DNA of 64,000 bases, from NCBI RefSeq assembly GCF_004349265.1, contig NZ_SMFL01000007.1:62001-126000 (forward strand). Reading direction: 5' to 3'. The stretch comes from Dyadobacter psychrotolerans (GTDB taxonomy: Bacteria; Bacteroidota; Bacteroidia; Cytophagales; Spirosomataceae). Position 1 is the first letter of the stretch, and each line of letters starts with the position of its first letter. Shown piece after piece: positions 25,279-33,622 of the stretch. The notes under the pieces were generated by a model. That model did no database searches. It was given only the letters and a program-made list of their open reading frames with translations, and had not been told where the DNA came from. The position numbers and the translations under genes are program-made.

Positions 25279-25962
25279 ATGAAAGACTTAAAAGAACACA
25301 TGCCTTCAATGGTAGATTTAGAATTTAAAATCGATCGTCAGCTGTTTCAAACCAACAAGCAGTATTGGACCGGGGCGGAATTGAAAGCTAAGGTGGGGAT
25401 TCCCGAGTCGACACCGCTTTATCTTTCAATTTCGGCGCCTTACGAAGATGAATTAATTGAGAATGTTAGTCGGGTGAATATGGCCAGACCTGAAATCGAG
25501 TATTTTTACGTGAGGAAAAAATTGCAATTCTCGGTAAATGGTAAGCCGTTTATATGGTATAAGCAATTTATTACCGGTACTGAAATTAGGGAGCTGGCAA
25601 ATATTCCAACTCAAGATGTTTTGTACCTTGACATAAAAGGTGATTGGGAGGATGATCAGATCCTTGATGATGAGATCGTGGATTTAGCGCGGCCGGGAAA
25701 AGAAAACTTCTTTTCTAAGGAAGTAATAGCAGAGATCATTCTGATTGTTAATGGGCGGGATCGCGTTTGGATAAACAGAACAATTTCTTTTGACGAAGTT
25801 GTCATCTTGAAAGGTGATGGAGCTGACAACGGTAGCAAAGCCTATACAGTGACGTACACAAATGGTCCGAAAGGGAATCCTTCTGGTGAGATGGCAAAAG
25901 GAGACACAGTTTTAGTAAAAGATAAAATGAAATTTTATGTTACAGCGACTGATAAATCATAG
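25279..25962 (+). CDS. Multi-ubiquitin-like protein (three beta-grasp repeats)
   Basis: The 227-residue protein contains three ubiquitin-like repeats, at about 12-75, 78-148 and 149-227. The first two end in the same motif, VNMARPEIEYF and VDLARPGKENFF, and start with similar strands (LEFKIDRQLF, LQFSVNGKPF, EIILIVNGRD). This is the multi-ubiquitin family that accompanies E1-like, DUF6527 and sometimes E2 or JAB genes in bacterial conflict operons. No terminal di-glycine is seen: the protein ends ATDKS. It overlaps the E1-like gene by 26 bases. It is probably the conjugated or scaffold component. Confidence 0.85.
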   Translation: MKDLKEHMPSMVDLEFKIDRQLFQTNKQYWTGAELKAKVGIPESTPLYLSISAPYEDELIENVSRVNMARPEIEYFYVRKKLQFSVNGKPFIWYKQFITGTEIRELANIPTQDVLYLDIKGDWEDDQILDDEIVDLARPGKENFFSKEVIAEIILIVNGRDRVWINRTISFDEVVILKGDGADNGSKAYTVTYTNGPKGNPSGEMAKGDTVLVKDKMKFYVTATDKS

Positions 25963-27109
25963 TCCAGACCTAAAACGTCTCAGAGACGAAGGTTATGAAC
26001 TTGAGAGGCGTGGTGGATACTTATGTATCCACCAAGTTCCTTACGTTAACTCGGAAGGGAGAATTTTGAGGGGTACTTTGATTGGTGACATTACATTTGC
26101 TGGGGAACAAGCAAGTCCACCTTCTTCTCACACTGTTTATTTTATGGGAGAAGTTCCATGTCATAAGAACGGACAGAGAATGGATGAAATTATTAACTAT
26201 AGCCCTAACCAAGATTTAGGAAACGACTTAATGGGAAACCATTATTTCTCCAGCAAGCCACAATCAGGTAAATATGACGATCATTATCAGAAGTTTACTC
26301 GCTACGCGACTCTCTTGTCCGCACCAGCGAAATCAATTGATCCGTCAGCATCAGCATTGACTTTTAAAACTTTTGCCGACGAGGATGATGAAGTCTTCCA
26401 ATATTTCGATTCAAGTTCCAGTAGAGCTAACATTGCTCGACTGTCAGAAATTTTTGAAAACCAACGAATAGCTATTATAGGTTTAGGAGGCTCAGGGTCA
26501 TATATCCTTGACTTTGTTGCAAAAACACGTGTTGCTGAAATTCATTTGTTCGATGCAGACGTATTTTCTCAGCACAATGCATTTAGAAGCCCAGGAGCGC
26601 CTAGCATTGACGTGCTGCGGCTAGCTCCTTTCAAAGTGGAATACTTTCGAGAAATTTACAGCAATATGCATAAGGGAATAGTCGCGCACAAGGAATTCAT
26701 TACTGAGCAAAACGTCCAGATGTTGGCTAAATTTAACTATGTTTTCATTTGTGTTGACAAAAATTCAGTTCGGAGTATGATTACCAGAAGCCTAGCTAAT
26801 CTGAGTGTTGCGTTTATCGACGTTGGATTAGGAATACATATTCAGGATGGGAGGTTGGTCGGAATCATAAGGACGACAGCCAGCGACGGTATCAAGATTG
26901 ATCACCTAGTGAAACGGATCAACTCCGAGGATGTGGAGGACAATGATTATGCCACGAATATTCAGATTGCAGATATGAATGCAATGAACGCATGCAAAGC
27001 TGTTGAAAAATGGAAGAAGATGTGCGGCTTCTATCTTGATGAAGTAGGTGATTTTCATAGCACATATACAATCAGCGCTGGACTTTTAGTAAATGGAGAC
27101 TTTAAATAA
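25937..27109 (+). CDS. E2-E1-like ubiquitin-activating protein (DUF6791 + ThiF)
   Basis: Residues about 1-140 resemble the DUF6791 E2-like region that precedes ThiF in multi-ubiquitin operons; candidate cysteines are Cys30 and Cys75. Residues about 170-390 form a ThiF/MoeB/E1 adenylation domain: IAIIGLGGSGSYIL (GxGGxG at 182-187), LFDADVF with Asp206 and Asp208, and VFICVDK. It should adenylate a ubiquitin-like protein with ATP and could pass it to its own E2-like half. A canonical E1 catalytic Cys after the crossover region is not obvious. The gene overlaps both partners, so the three are one transcript. Confidence 0.82.
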   Translation: MLQRLINHSPDLKRLRDEGYELERRGGYLCIHQVPYVNSEGRILRGTLIGDITFAGEQASPPSSHTVYFMGEVPCHKNGQRMDEIINYSPNQDLGNDLMGNHYFSSKPQSGKYDDHYQKFTRYATLLSAPAKSIDPSASALTFKTFADEDDEVFQYFDSSSSRANIARLSEIFENQRIAIIGLGGSGSYILDFVAKTRVAEIHLFDADVFSQHNAFRSPGAPSIDVLRLAPFKVEYFREIYSNMHKGIVAHKEFITEQNVQMLAKFNYVFICVDKNSVRSMITRSLANLSVAFIDVGLGIHIQDGRLVGIIRTTASDGIKIDHLVKRINSEDVEDNDYATNIQIADMNAMNACKAVEKWKKMCGFYLDEVGDFHSTYTISAGLLVNGDFK

Positions 27110-27524
27110 CGATTTCGTTCATTCAATCCCGGAGCGAATATTTCCCGGGATTTTATATATCTCTATGGAACGTTCTGTCGCGATCCATTTATGTGCCTGT
27201 GGATGTGGCAACGAAGTTGTTACGCCATTGTCACCAGCCGACTGGCAGTTAAAGTACGATGGGGCAGTAATTTCTTTAATCCCTTCCATAGGTAACTGGA
27301 ACTTCCCATGTCAATCTCACTACTGGATTACTAATAATAAAATAAAATGGGCGGCCAGTTGGAACAAGAATCAGATCGAGGATAGCCGCGATTTCCATTA
27401 TAACAGGCGGAAGATGTTAGAGCCTGAAAACAAGGATGCGCCGAAAGTTCAAGATGAATCTTTAATTATTGTCAAAAAGAAACGATGGGCTTTTTGGGGA
27501 ATTTTACGTTTTTTTAAATTGTAA
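27093..27524 (+). CDS. DUF6527 family protein of the multi-ubiquitin operon
   Basis: A 143-residue protein with a compact cysteine motif CACGCGNE (Cys34, 36, 38), a central WQLKYDG and the family's most conserved block IGNWNFPCQSHYWI (Cys73, Ser75, His76), followed by a basic tail. DUF6527 genes are regular neighbours of multi-ubiquitin / ThiF pairs; a peptidase-like role in trimming the ubiquitin-like protein has been proposed, which the Ser/His cluster allows but does not prove. Stop-start overlap of 17 bases with the E1-like gene. A terminator follows at 27546. Confidence 0.8.
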   Translation: METLNNDFVHSIPERIFPGILYISMERSVAIHLCACGCGNEVVTPLSPADWQLKYDGAVISLIPSIGNWNFPCQSHYWITNNKIKWAASWNKNQIEDSRDFHYNRRKMLEPENKDAPKVQDESLIIVKKKRWAFWGILRFFKL

Positions 27525-27545
27525 CTTAATTTTCTATAAGAATCA

Positions 27546-27574
27546 ACGCCTCTAGGAAGCAACCTTAGAGGCGT
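27546..27574 (+). terminator. Terminator of the ubiquitin-like operon
   Basis: ACGCCTCTA and TAGAGGCGT arms with a short interior loop are followed by TTTTTT, 22 bases after the DUF6527 stop. Confidence 0.85.
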
Positions 27575-27705
27575 TTTTTAATATTATATAGTCATCTTAC
27601 ATTCAAATCCAGTGGTATCTTAGATATACTTCCCGGGGAACTCAAGGCTCAAATAGTGATATGATATCGATGGTTTGTGGATGATTAATCCGATGTGGAA
27701 TTCAA

Positions 27706-29694
27706 TTACTTCGACAAAATTAAATGCATCATTTCCGGATCATTTAACAGCCTCTCCATCTCAGTCTGAACGATATCCTGTACATCCTGGATGATCTGAT
27801 GATAATTCCGTTGAACAATCCCGTCATCAATTTTTCGTATCATCGGTATATTCTGATAACCACCCTCTTCCTTTTTTAAAGCAACATGATCGTTTAAAAT
27901 CTCGCACTGAAAAGCTTTCAGTTCAATCCTTTGGTCCGGATTGTCTGCAACCATTCCGACGAACTGACCGGAACTGAGCGATGAAATCTTGGAAGGGGGA
28001 ATTGCGGAATCCAGTTGTTTTGAGCGGCTGATTGATGTATCCGTCCTGTTAATGGAAAAACTGGTTCTGTCCTGCATTATCTTTCCGAAACGTTCCGACA
28101 GTTGTTTGGCAGTGTCACCGGAGACCTGACCACTGATAATATTACCTGTGATATTCATGATGACGTCTGCTTGTTCTTTACCGTAGTCTTTGCGTAGCTG
28201 TGAGAAATCCTGGATTCCAAGGGTAGTGGATACCTTATTGCTTCGTGCTGTGGCGATAAGACTGTCCATGTGATTCAGATAAATAGTAGGGAATTCGTCG
28301 AAGATCAGACTGCTTTTTAACTTTCCTTTTTTGTTGACTAGCTTGATGAGCCTTGTGATATAAAGGGAAAGTACAGCCCCATAAGTCAGGAGTTTCTGTG
28401 GATTATTACCCATGCAGACGATTTTAGGCTCATCCGGATTGTTGATATCCAAAGTGAAATCGTTACCAGAAAGAACATAATATAAAGAGTGTGATGCAAG
28501 ACGGGCCATCGAAATCTGTGCGGAGGCAATCTGTCCTTCCAGCTGCTGGGTAGCGTCGTTTATGAATGCGGAGACAAAGGGACTAATCATTGCCTGGATT
28601 TCGGGTTCAGTGCGAAGGATCGTGAAAAGTTTATCCTGCTCAATCTGCATGAGCTCTACTACATGGGGCAGTGTACAGAACGCTCCATCCTGGTATTTTC
28701 TTAGAAACCAGATGATCGCTGTCAAAAAATTGATGGGTGATTCTACGAAGAAATCACCCTGCCGCTTGATCCATTCGCGGTTGAGTCCCATCAAGATCGT
28801 GCGGGCTGCTTCTGCTGCATCAGTAATATCTATAAGTCCTGCCGGATCTAATGGATTACATCGGTGGGTACGGGAGAGATCATCGAAGTTGATCACGTAA
28901 AACTGTGGTGGAACTTTGTATTTATCCTTGTTTTTAAGCCAGGTATTGTAAGTGATTTTTGAAAGGTCGTCGTACTTGAAATCATATACAAACATGGAAA
29001 AACCTTTCCAGATATGCTGGGTGATCACGTGCCGGATGACAAAGTAGCTTTTACCTGAACCTGGTGAGCCGAGTACGAGAAGGCCACGGAACGGATTGAT
29101 GAAATTGATCCAGCTTTTTCGGATTTTTCCTTTCAGATTGTATCTGGCAGGAAGGTTGATGGAGTATTCATTGTCAATCAAATGTTCATGCTGCGGGAAG
29201 GTTTCATTCTCCTTGTTGAATATATCCTGACCGTTTATTTTTAAACGTATTACTCTGGAAAGCATCGTTCCGCCTGACAAAATGAGCATGAAACCAATGG
29301 CACTGACAGCAATATAAATGGTCGAAACAAAGACTGGCTGCGCTGGCAGCGAAAGGATCCAACGGTTAAAAAAGTAGATCGTTACACCAATGAGAATGTA
29401 GATCAATGATGTTTTGGTACTCAGTTTTTCCTCCTTCTTTCCCTTGGCACCGAGCAGTGAAATAGCGAGAAAAGCAAGGGCAATTAGTTTGGTTCTGTTA
29501 AACGTAGTGAACAAACCGGTTCTGAAAATATTTTCAAGAATACGGTCACTGAATGTGGAAACCAGCTTCCACTGCACAAAGGCGGTGTAGCAAAAATAAT
29601 AGAAGTGCAGACCTAAAAGGGCAAGGCTAATCAGTCTTGTCATGTCCAGGATCCGGCGTAAAGCCTGATCATTTTCTCCTGTATTTGATGCCAT
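27706..29694 (-). CDS. Type IV coupling protein (VirD4/TraD-like, Bacteroidota MobC type)
   Basis: A 662-residue membrane ATPase that links the relaxosome to the secretion channel. The N-terminal 180 residues carry several membrane helices; Walker A is VLGSPGSGKSYF near residue 210, Walker B SSLIFDEFPTIYL near 465, and the TraM-contact-type region TARSNKVSTTLGIQDFSQL follows. It lies downstream of the relaxase genes in a minus-strand mobilisation operon, 12 bases after the relaxase stop. Names for this protein vary (MobC, TraG, TraD); I leave the symbol empty. No frameshift is seen, so it should work. Confidence 0.9.
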   Translation of the reverse strand: MASNTGENDQALRRILDMTRLISLALLGLHFYYFCYTAFVQWKLVSTFSDRILENIFRTGLFTTFNRTKLIALAFLAISLLGAKGKKEEKLSTKTSLIYILIGVTIYFFNRWILSLPAQPVFVSTIYIAVSAIGFMLILSGGTMLSRVIRLKINGQDIFNKENETFPQHEHLIDNEYSINLPARYNLKGKIRKSWINFINPFRGLLVLGSPGSGKSYFVIRHVITQHIWKGFSMFVYDFKYDDLSKITYNTWLKNKDKYKVPPQFYVINFDDLSRTHRCNPLDPAGLIDITDAAEAARTILMGLNREWIKRQGDFFVESPINFLTAIIWFLRKYQDGAFCTLPHVVELMQIEQDKLFTILRTEPEIQAMISPFVSAFINDATQQLEGQIASAQISMARLASHSLYYVLSGNDFTLDINNPDEPKIVCMGNNPQKLLTYGAVLSLYITRLIKLVNKKGKLKSSLIFDEFPTIYLNHMDSLIATARSNKVSTTLGIQDFSQLRKDYGKEQADVIMNITGNIISGQVSGDTAKQLSERFGKIMQDRTSFSINRTDTSISRSKQLDSAIPPSKISSLSSGQFVGMVADNPDQRIELKAFQCEILNDHVALKKEEGGYQNIPMIRKIDDGIVQRNYHQIIQDVQDIVQTEMERLLNDPEMMHLILSK

Positions 29695-29706
29695 AATGGT
29701 AGTAGA

Positions 29707-31011
29707 TTAAAGTGAATGAGATTGTTTTTGCTGTTTTCTTCTGCGGCTTTTTCGTAGTTGCCAGGGCGTTGAATCGGGGGAGAAGGTCGGCTGAAAAAGT
29801 ATGTCGAGTGAATTATCAGAGCCTAAATTCTTGTCAGACGATTCGAGGAATACCTTTGTTAAAGGGCCATTTTTTTGCGTGTTATCTCCGGAATTATTTG
29901 TGTTTGGAGAAGTGATCTGGCGCTGAGTATTTTCGTGTTTCTCAGATTGCTGCTGCTGGTAACCGCAGCGTTCCGACATAGCTTTGGCACTGTACTGTTT
30001 TCCCAGATCACTTCCGTTAAAGACACATTTTGTGCGGAAATCCACATAGGTGATTCCGTAGATCTGGCCTTTGTCATTCTGGCGAAGCACCGTTTTGATC
30101 CCGTCTTTTTCCAGCGCTTGAATCAGTTTTTCAACATCAATATCTGAACGTTTTAATAGAGCAAAATCAATGGCATTTTTGACGCGCGCTTTGTGTGGTT
30201 GCCTGGTCGTTTCATTAAGTTCAAAGCGTTGTTGGATATACGGCAGGGTGGGTTTATTATAAAAATCGCTGGCCCTGATTGGTACTCCGATTTTGTTTCC
30301 ACGCTCATCCAGAATGCGGTAAGTCAGACCATTTCTTTTGTAAGTACGAGAATCCTCGCTGCCACGATCAGCCGCTACATTGTACTGTCTGAGCACTGCA
30401 TTCAGCTCGGGTAGTGAAGCATATTTGTAAGTCGGAAGTATTGCGTCAAGCACCGTTGCAATGGCCCGTTTGGTCTGACTCTTGCCATACTGAACCCTCT
30501 GTATATTGACAGGTTTGAGCTCATAAACCTTCCTTTGTCTACTATCTTCGGCGCGGACCAGTCCGTGCGCCAATTCAATTTCTTTACGCGCTTTTTCAGA
30601 GAGATTCCTGCCGATGTTCTGTGTTTCTATCCTGGTACCATCAGGCCTTATTTTTACGGAAACAATGTGGATGTGGGGATGCGCGGCATCCTGGTGCTGA
30701 TAGACCAGATAGGGCTGCTGGCCAAATCCGATTTTCTCCATGTAAGTCCTGGCAATATCGCTGAGCTGGTCCTTTGAAAGCTGCTCTGACGGATCAAAAT
30801 TCAAAGAGATATGCACACTGTTTCGTGTCACATTTTCATTCAGGTTAGCGAGTTTTAAAAGCATATTCAGCCGCTGATTTTCGCTCAGTGAATCGAAGTC
30901 AGCAGGGTAGTTGCCAGCAGAAATACACTCGGCAACCCCCTCTGTTACCTTGTTTTCATTGTAGTAAAAACTCCTTCTCAAAGAGTTTCCTGTCTTTATG
31001 ATTGCAACCAT
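29707..31011 (-). CDS. MOBP-type relaxase (MobB-like)
   Basis: The N-terminal half is a relaxase/mobilisation nuclease domain: VHISLNFDPSEQLS (motif II) and HQDAAHPHIHIVSVKI, the three-histidine motif III (111-115), which binds the metal that helps the catalytic Tyr nick oriT; Tyr16/17 in RRSFYYNEN are candidates for that residue. The C-terminal region is Gln- and Ser-rich, with KSRRRKQQKQ near the end. It nicks the element at oriT, probably at 31392-31561, for conjugative transfer. The gene overlaps the accessory protein by 16 bases. Confidence 0.9.
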   Translation of the reverse strand: MVAIIKTGNSLRRSFYYNENKVTEGVAECISAGNYPADFDSLSENQRLNMLLKLANLNENVTRNSVHISLNFDPSEQLSKDQLSDIARTYMEKIGFGQQPYLVYQHQDAAHPHIHIVSVKIRPDGTRIETQNIGRNLSEKARKEIELAHGLVRAEDSRQRKVYELKPVNIQRVQYGKSQTKRAIATVLDAILPTYKYASLPELNAVLRQYNVAADRGSEDSRTYKRNGLTYRILDERGNKIGVPIRASDFYNKPTLPYIQQRFELNETTRQPHKARVKNAIDFALLKRSDIDVEKLIQALEKDGIKTVLRQNDKGQIYGITYVDFRTKCVFNGSDLGKQYSAKAMSERCGYQQQQSEKHENTQRQITSPNTNNSGDNTQKNGPLTKVFLESSDKNLGSDNSLDILFQPTFSPDSTPWQLRKSRRRKQQKQSHSL

Positions 31012-31391
31012 TTTTTCGATGTTTCAGCAATATGGTTTTTAATCTCTTCGATCTGATCCAGGAGCTTTTGCTTATCGGAATCGTACGCTATCAGCCAGTC
31101 ACGGAACTGTGAAATCTGACTTAGAGAATTGAGTTTTTTGACAGCCTGATTGAAGTTATTTCCGGCAGCGGTCAGCTCATTTCGAAGCTTAATTAGCTCG
31201 GTCATCAACTCATCGAGCGACGCATTCCGGTAGTTAACAGTCACTGGTTTGGACAGTAAAACCTTTCGGGCATATTCGCTGAGTTTACGGGCAGTAGTTC
31301 TTTTAAACTGGCTATGAACCTTCGCGTATTCGTCGGGGCTTAGTCGGAGGTGAATCCATTTGGTGCGGTTGTTGTTGTCTTCATTCATCAC
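30996..31391 (-). CDS. Plasmid-mobilisation accessory protein (ribbon-helix-helix, MobA/MbpA-like)
   Basis: A 131-residue protein with the ribbon-helix-helix start TKWIHLRLSPDEYAKVHSQF, a helix KLSEYARKVLLSKPV and the coiled ELIKLRNELTAAGNNFNQAVKKLN stretch shared by relaxosome accessory proteins of Bacteroidota mobilisable elements. It binds oriT DNA and helps the relaxase. It is the first gene of the mobilisation operon and starts beside the candidate oriT. Confidence 0.85.
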   Translation of the reverse strand: MMNEDNNNRTKWIHLRLSPDEYAKVHSQFKRTTARKLSEYARKVLLSKPVTVNYRNASLDELMTELIKLRNELTAAGNNFNQAVKKLNSLSQISQFRDWLIAYDSDKQKLLDQIEEIKNHIAETSKKWLQS

Positions 31392-31561
31392 AAAATCATT
31401 TTCACGGTTTCAACAATTTTCTATTTTTAGGACTCACCTGCCCACGACTCCGGAGTGACAGGCAGTCGGCAGCCCCGCCGGCGGCGCCAGATAGGTTGTG
31501 ATACAACCTGACATCTGGCCGGAGTCTGTAAAGCTGGACTCCTCCAGACTTTTGAAAGGCC
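31392..31561. other. Candidate origin of transfer (oriT)
   Basis: This 170-base gap precedes the relaxosome genes and follows the Toprim gene. It is GC-rich and holds an inverted repeat GCCAGAT-A-GGTTGT / ACAACC-TGAC-ATCTGGC (31486-31519), plus ACTCCGGAGT and CTGGACTCCTCCAG palindromes. Placement and repeats fit an oriT; the nick site cannot be read without a known homologue. Confidence 0.5.
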
Positions 31562-32512
31562 TTAAAGACTTTCATTAGGATTCAGTCCTCTTTTTAGATT
31601 CAAGTATTTTCGGTGCACGGATTCAAATGAAACCAGCCAGTCATTTAAATCTTTATGACGTTGATAAAGACTGCTTTTATCCTGGTATCTATGACCTAGC
31701 GACACTGCATACTGGGTTTGGTCCATGCCTGCCTTATCCCGGTCCAGATAGAGGTTGATCTTCTCGTGGGTTTCGAGAACCGAGCGGGCTTTTTCGAATA
31801 AGGAAATAGAATTTAAAACAAGAATGCTTTGCTGCAACTTTCCTGAATTATTGTAAAGAGCCTGGTAAGAAAGCATGTCAAAGAAACCTTCAAAAACATG
31901 GATGTCTTTGGAGCCTTTGTCGATCAGGGTGAAGTCTTTGGGTGAGCTGGATAATTTTACAAAAGCATTACGCAGTTCGTAGCCACCGGATTTGTTTCCA
32001 AAACCGATGGCATAATAATGTTTTCCTCCCAAGTCATAAACGACTTCTTTGCAATGTATGCTTGCAATTTTTGATGGAATTTTTCTCTCTGACAGATACT
32101 GAAATAACGGAGTTGAAAACAGTGGTTTGACATCCAGGATCTGGATCTTATTTTCCTGCTCCGTGTGTGGTTGGGCGGGATAGTGGTGAACCGGCTGATC
32201 AAGAGCAAGAGCACTGCCAAGCTTTTGAAGTAATTCACCGACTGAGCAGTTGTAATACAGAATACCAAAATCAACCAGGTTTCCGCCTTTTCCAGGACCG
32301 TGATCAAACCATTTGTTTAGTCTGCGATTTACTTTGAAGGAAGCAGTCCGCTCATTTCGCAGTGGTGAGCTGTACCAATAATCGTGGCCCCTGATTGTTG
32401 ACGGCTGAAAACCCAGCTCATACAGGAAGCTGACCATGTCCGTTTCCTTAAAATTTTCCAATGGGCTTTTTTCGTTTCTGAAATCCATACCTCGCACATT
32501 TTCCTTTTCCAC
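31562..32512 (-). CDS. Toprim-domain primase-like protein
   Basis: The N-terminus resembles a CHC2-type zinc-binding/primase domain (YWYSSPLRNERTASFKVNRR and WFDHGPGKGGNLVDF), though the zinc cysteines are missing. The C-terminal half is a Toprim fold: HVFEGFFDMLSYQ (catalytic Glu) and INLYLDRDKAGMD (DxD). In Bacteroidota conjugative elements such proteins probably prime the incoming strand or assist in DNA processing. It lies just upstream of the candidate oriT on the same strand as the mobilisation genes. Confidence 0.82.
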   Translation of the reverse strand: MEKENVRGMDFRNEKSPLENFKETDMVSFLYELGFQPSTIRGHDYWYSSPLRNERTASFKVNRRLNKWFDHGPGKGGNLVDFGILYYNCSVGELLQKLGSALALDQPVHHYPAQPHTEQENKIQILDVKPLFSTPLFQYLSERKIPSKIASIHCKEVVYDLGGKHYYAIGFGNKSGGYELRNAFVKLSSSPKDFTLIDKGSKDIHVFEGFFDMLSYQALYNNSGKLQQSILVLNSISLFEKARSVLETHEKINLYLDRDKAGMDQTQYAVSLGHRYQDKSSLYQRHKDLNDWLVSFESVHRKYLNLKRGLNPNESL

Positions 32513-32671
32513 AATTCAGATATCGAGGTCAAGTTAACTAAGTTGAACCGCCCAAACCTATCCTGAAAGTATTTTCGGCAGGATACATGGCAATTGTATT
32601 AGTATTTGGCACTGAGCATTTCCAGTAAATCCAGACTGGATTTTCGTTAGGATAAAGTGATACGGATAAAA

Positions 32672-32679
32672 TAATTTTG
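32672..32679 (+). promoter_or_regulatory. Bacteroidota -7 element upstream of 32717 gene
   Basis: TAATTTTG matches TAnnTTTG and lies 37 bases before the start codon. A clear -33 TTTG is not visible, so only the -7 box is claimed. Confidence 0.35.
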
Positions 32680-32716
32680 TCTCAGTTCAATGATGTAAAA
32701 ATCTAAACTTTGAAAA

Positions 32717-33004
32717 ATGGAAACGACGATTGAAATGAGCAGAATGTATGAAACACTTCTGGCTGCTCCGGGGATGAATCAAAGTGTAAAGATTTCGCTG
32801 ACAATATCCAGAAAGACAGCGCTGTTGTTAAGCCAATTGATTGAAAATGGCATCGTGCAAAAAGACAAGCCAGATCAACCCGGAATTATAGCAGCACTTC
32901 CAAAGGAATGTTTTCAGGAAATAGAAGTAATCAGCATGGAGCTTCTAAGAAAAGCAGATATGACCGAGCTAAATGAAAAACTTCAAGAAATCGCACAAAG
33001 CTAG
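32717..33004 (+). CDS. Small hypothetical protein of conjugative elements
   Basis: A 95-residue soluble protein (ISLTISRKTALLLSQLIENG, then helical) with no known catalytic motif. Proteins of this size and place between mobilisation and cargo genes occur in other Bacteroidota elements, but I do not recognise a named family. It is followed after two bases by another small gene and the pair probably shares one transcript. Confidence 0.55.
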   Translation: METTIEMSRMYETLLAAPGMNQSVKISLTISRKTALLLSQLIENGIVQKDKPDQPGIIAALPKECFQEIEVISMELLRKADMTELNEKLQEIAQS

Positions 33005-33006
33005 CT

Positions 33007-33357
33007 ATGGAAAACAACGTGATGTCATGGAACCAAGGACTGAGAGCGGGGCACAATCCTTCGGAGTATCCCTTTATTGCCACATTGGTGCAGACCGGTC
33101 AGTTTGAAGCCAAGCTTGATTTTAAGATCTGGGCCAAAAAGACCATGGGGATTTGCTGCTATTTTACAGAGAAGAGATATGGAAGGAAATTTCAACTGAC
33201 TGTTTACCGGAGGAAAATAGATGAAAGGTATATGATTGATGGTAGCGAAATTGATTTCGCTACATGTGAGACTGAAATGTATTACATCCTTTCGGTAATC
33301 GATGCTAGAGGGAAAATATCGTTTGCGAATGCTTGGGAGCAGGCTATGTTAATTTAG
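33007..33357 (+). CDS. Hypothetical protein, 116 aa
   Basis: A soluble, aromatic-rich protein (WNQGLRAGHNPSEYPFIATL; DFKIWAKKTMGICCYFTEK) with no recognised domain. It is coupled to the previous gene (2-base gap). The following 265 bases to the next start hold no gene that I can support. Confidence 0.5.
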   Translation: MENNVMSWNQGLRAGHNPSEYPFIATLVQTGQFEAKLDFKIWAKKTMGICCYFTEKRYGRKFQLTVYRRKIDERYMIDGSEIDFATCETEMYYILSVIDARGKISFANAWEQAMLI

Positions 33358-33622
33358 AAGCAATTGGACGTGTTACAATCAAGGTAATGTGTGCTTAAAG
33401 AAACAGCAGGAGTATTCTTACATTGACTTACTGGATATGATATTGTTAGTTATTTCAAAGTCGACGGTTTTGATAACGGTAATTCTCTCGTTTCTATCTG
33501 TCAATGAACAAATTACAAGCATGGAAATCAGTAACGTTAGCCTTTACGTCTTCTTGTAAGCGCCTGGGAACTGAAAAAAGCCTATAATCTGTTACCTAGG
33601 CGATTAAATTGATGATTGCGTT

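Noticed and set aside
32859-33149. Possible frameshifted genes in the 33 kb region
   Set aside because: Frames there are continuous with normal stops; no disrupted homologue is apparent.
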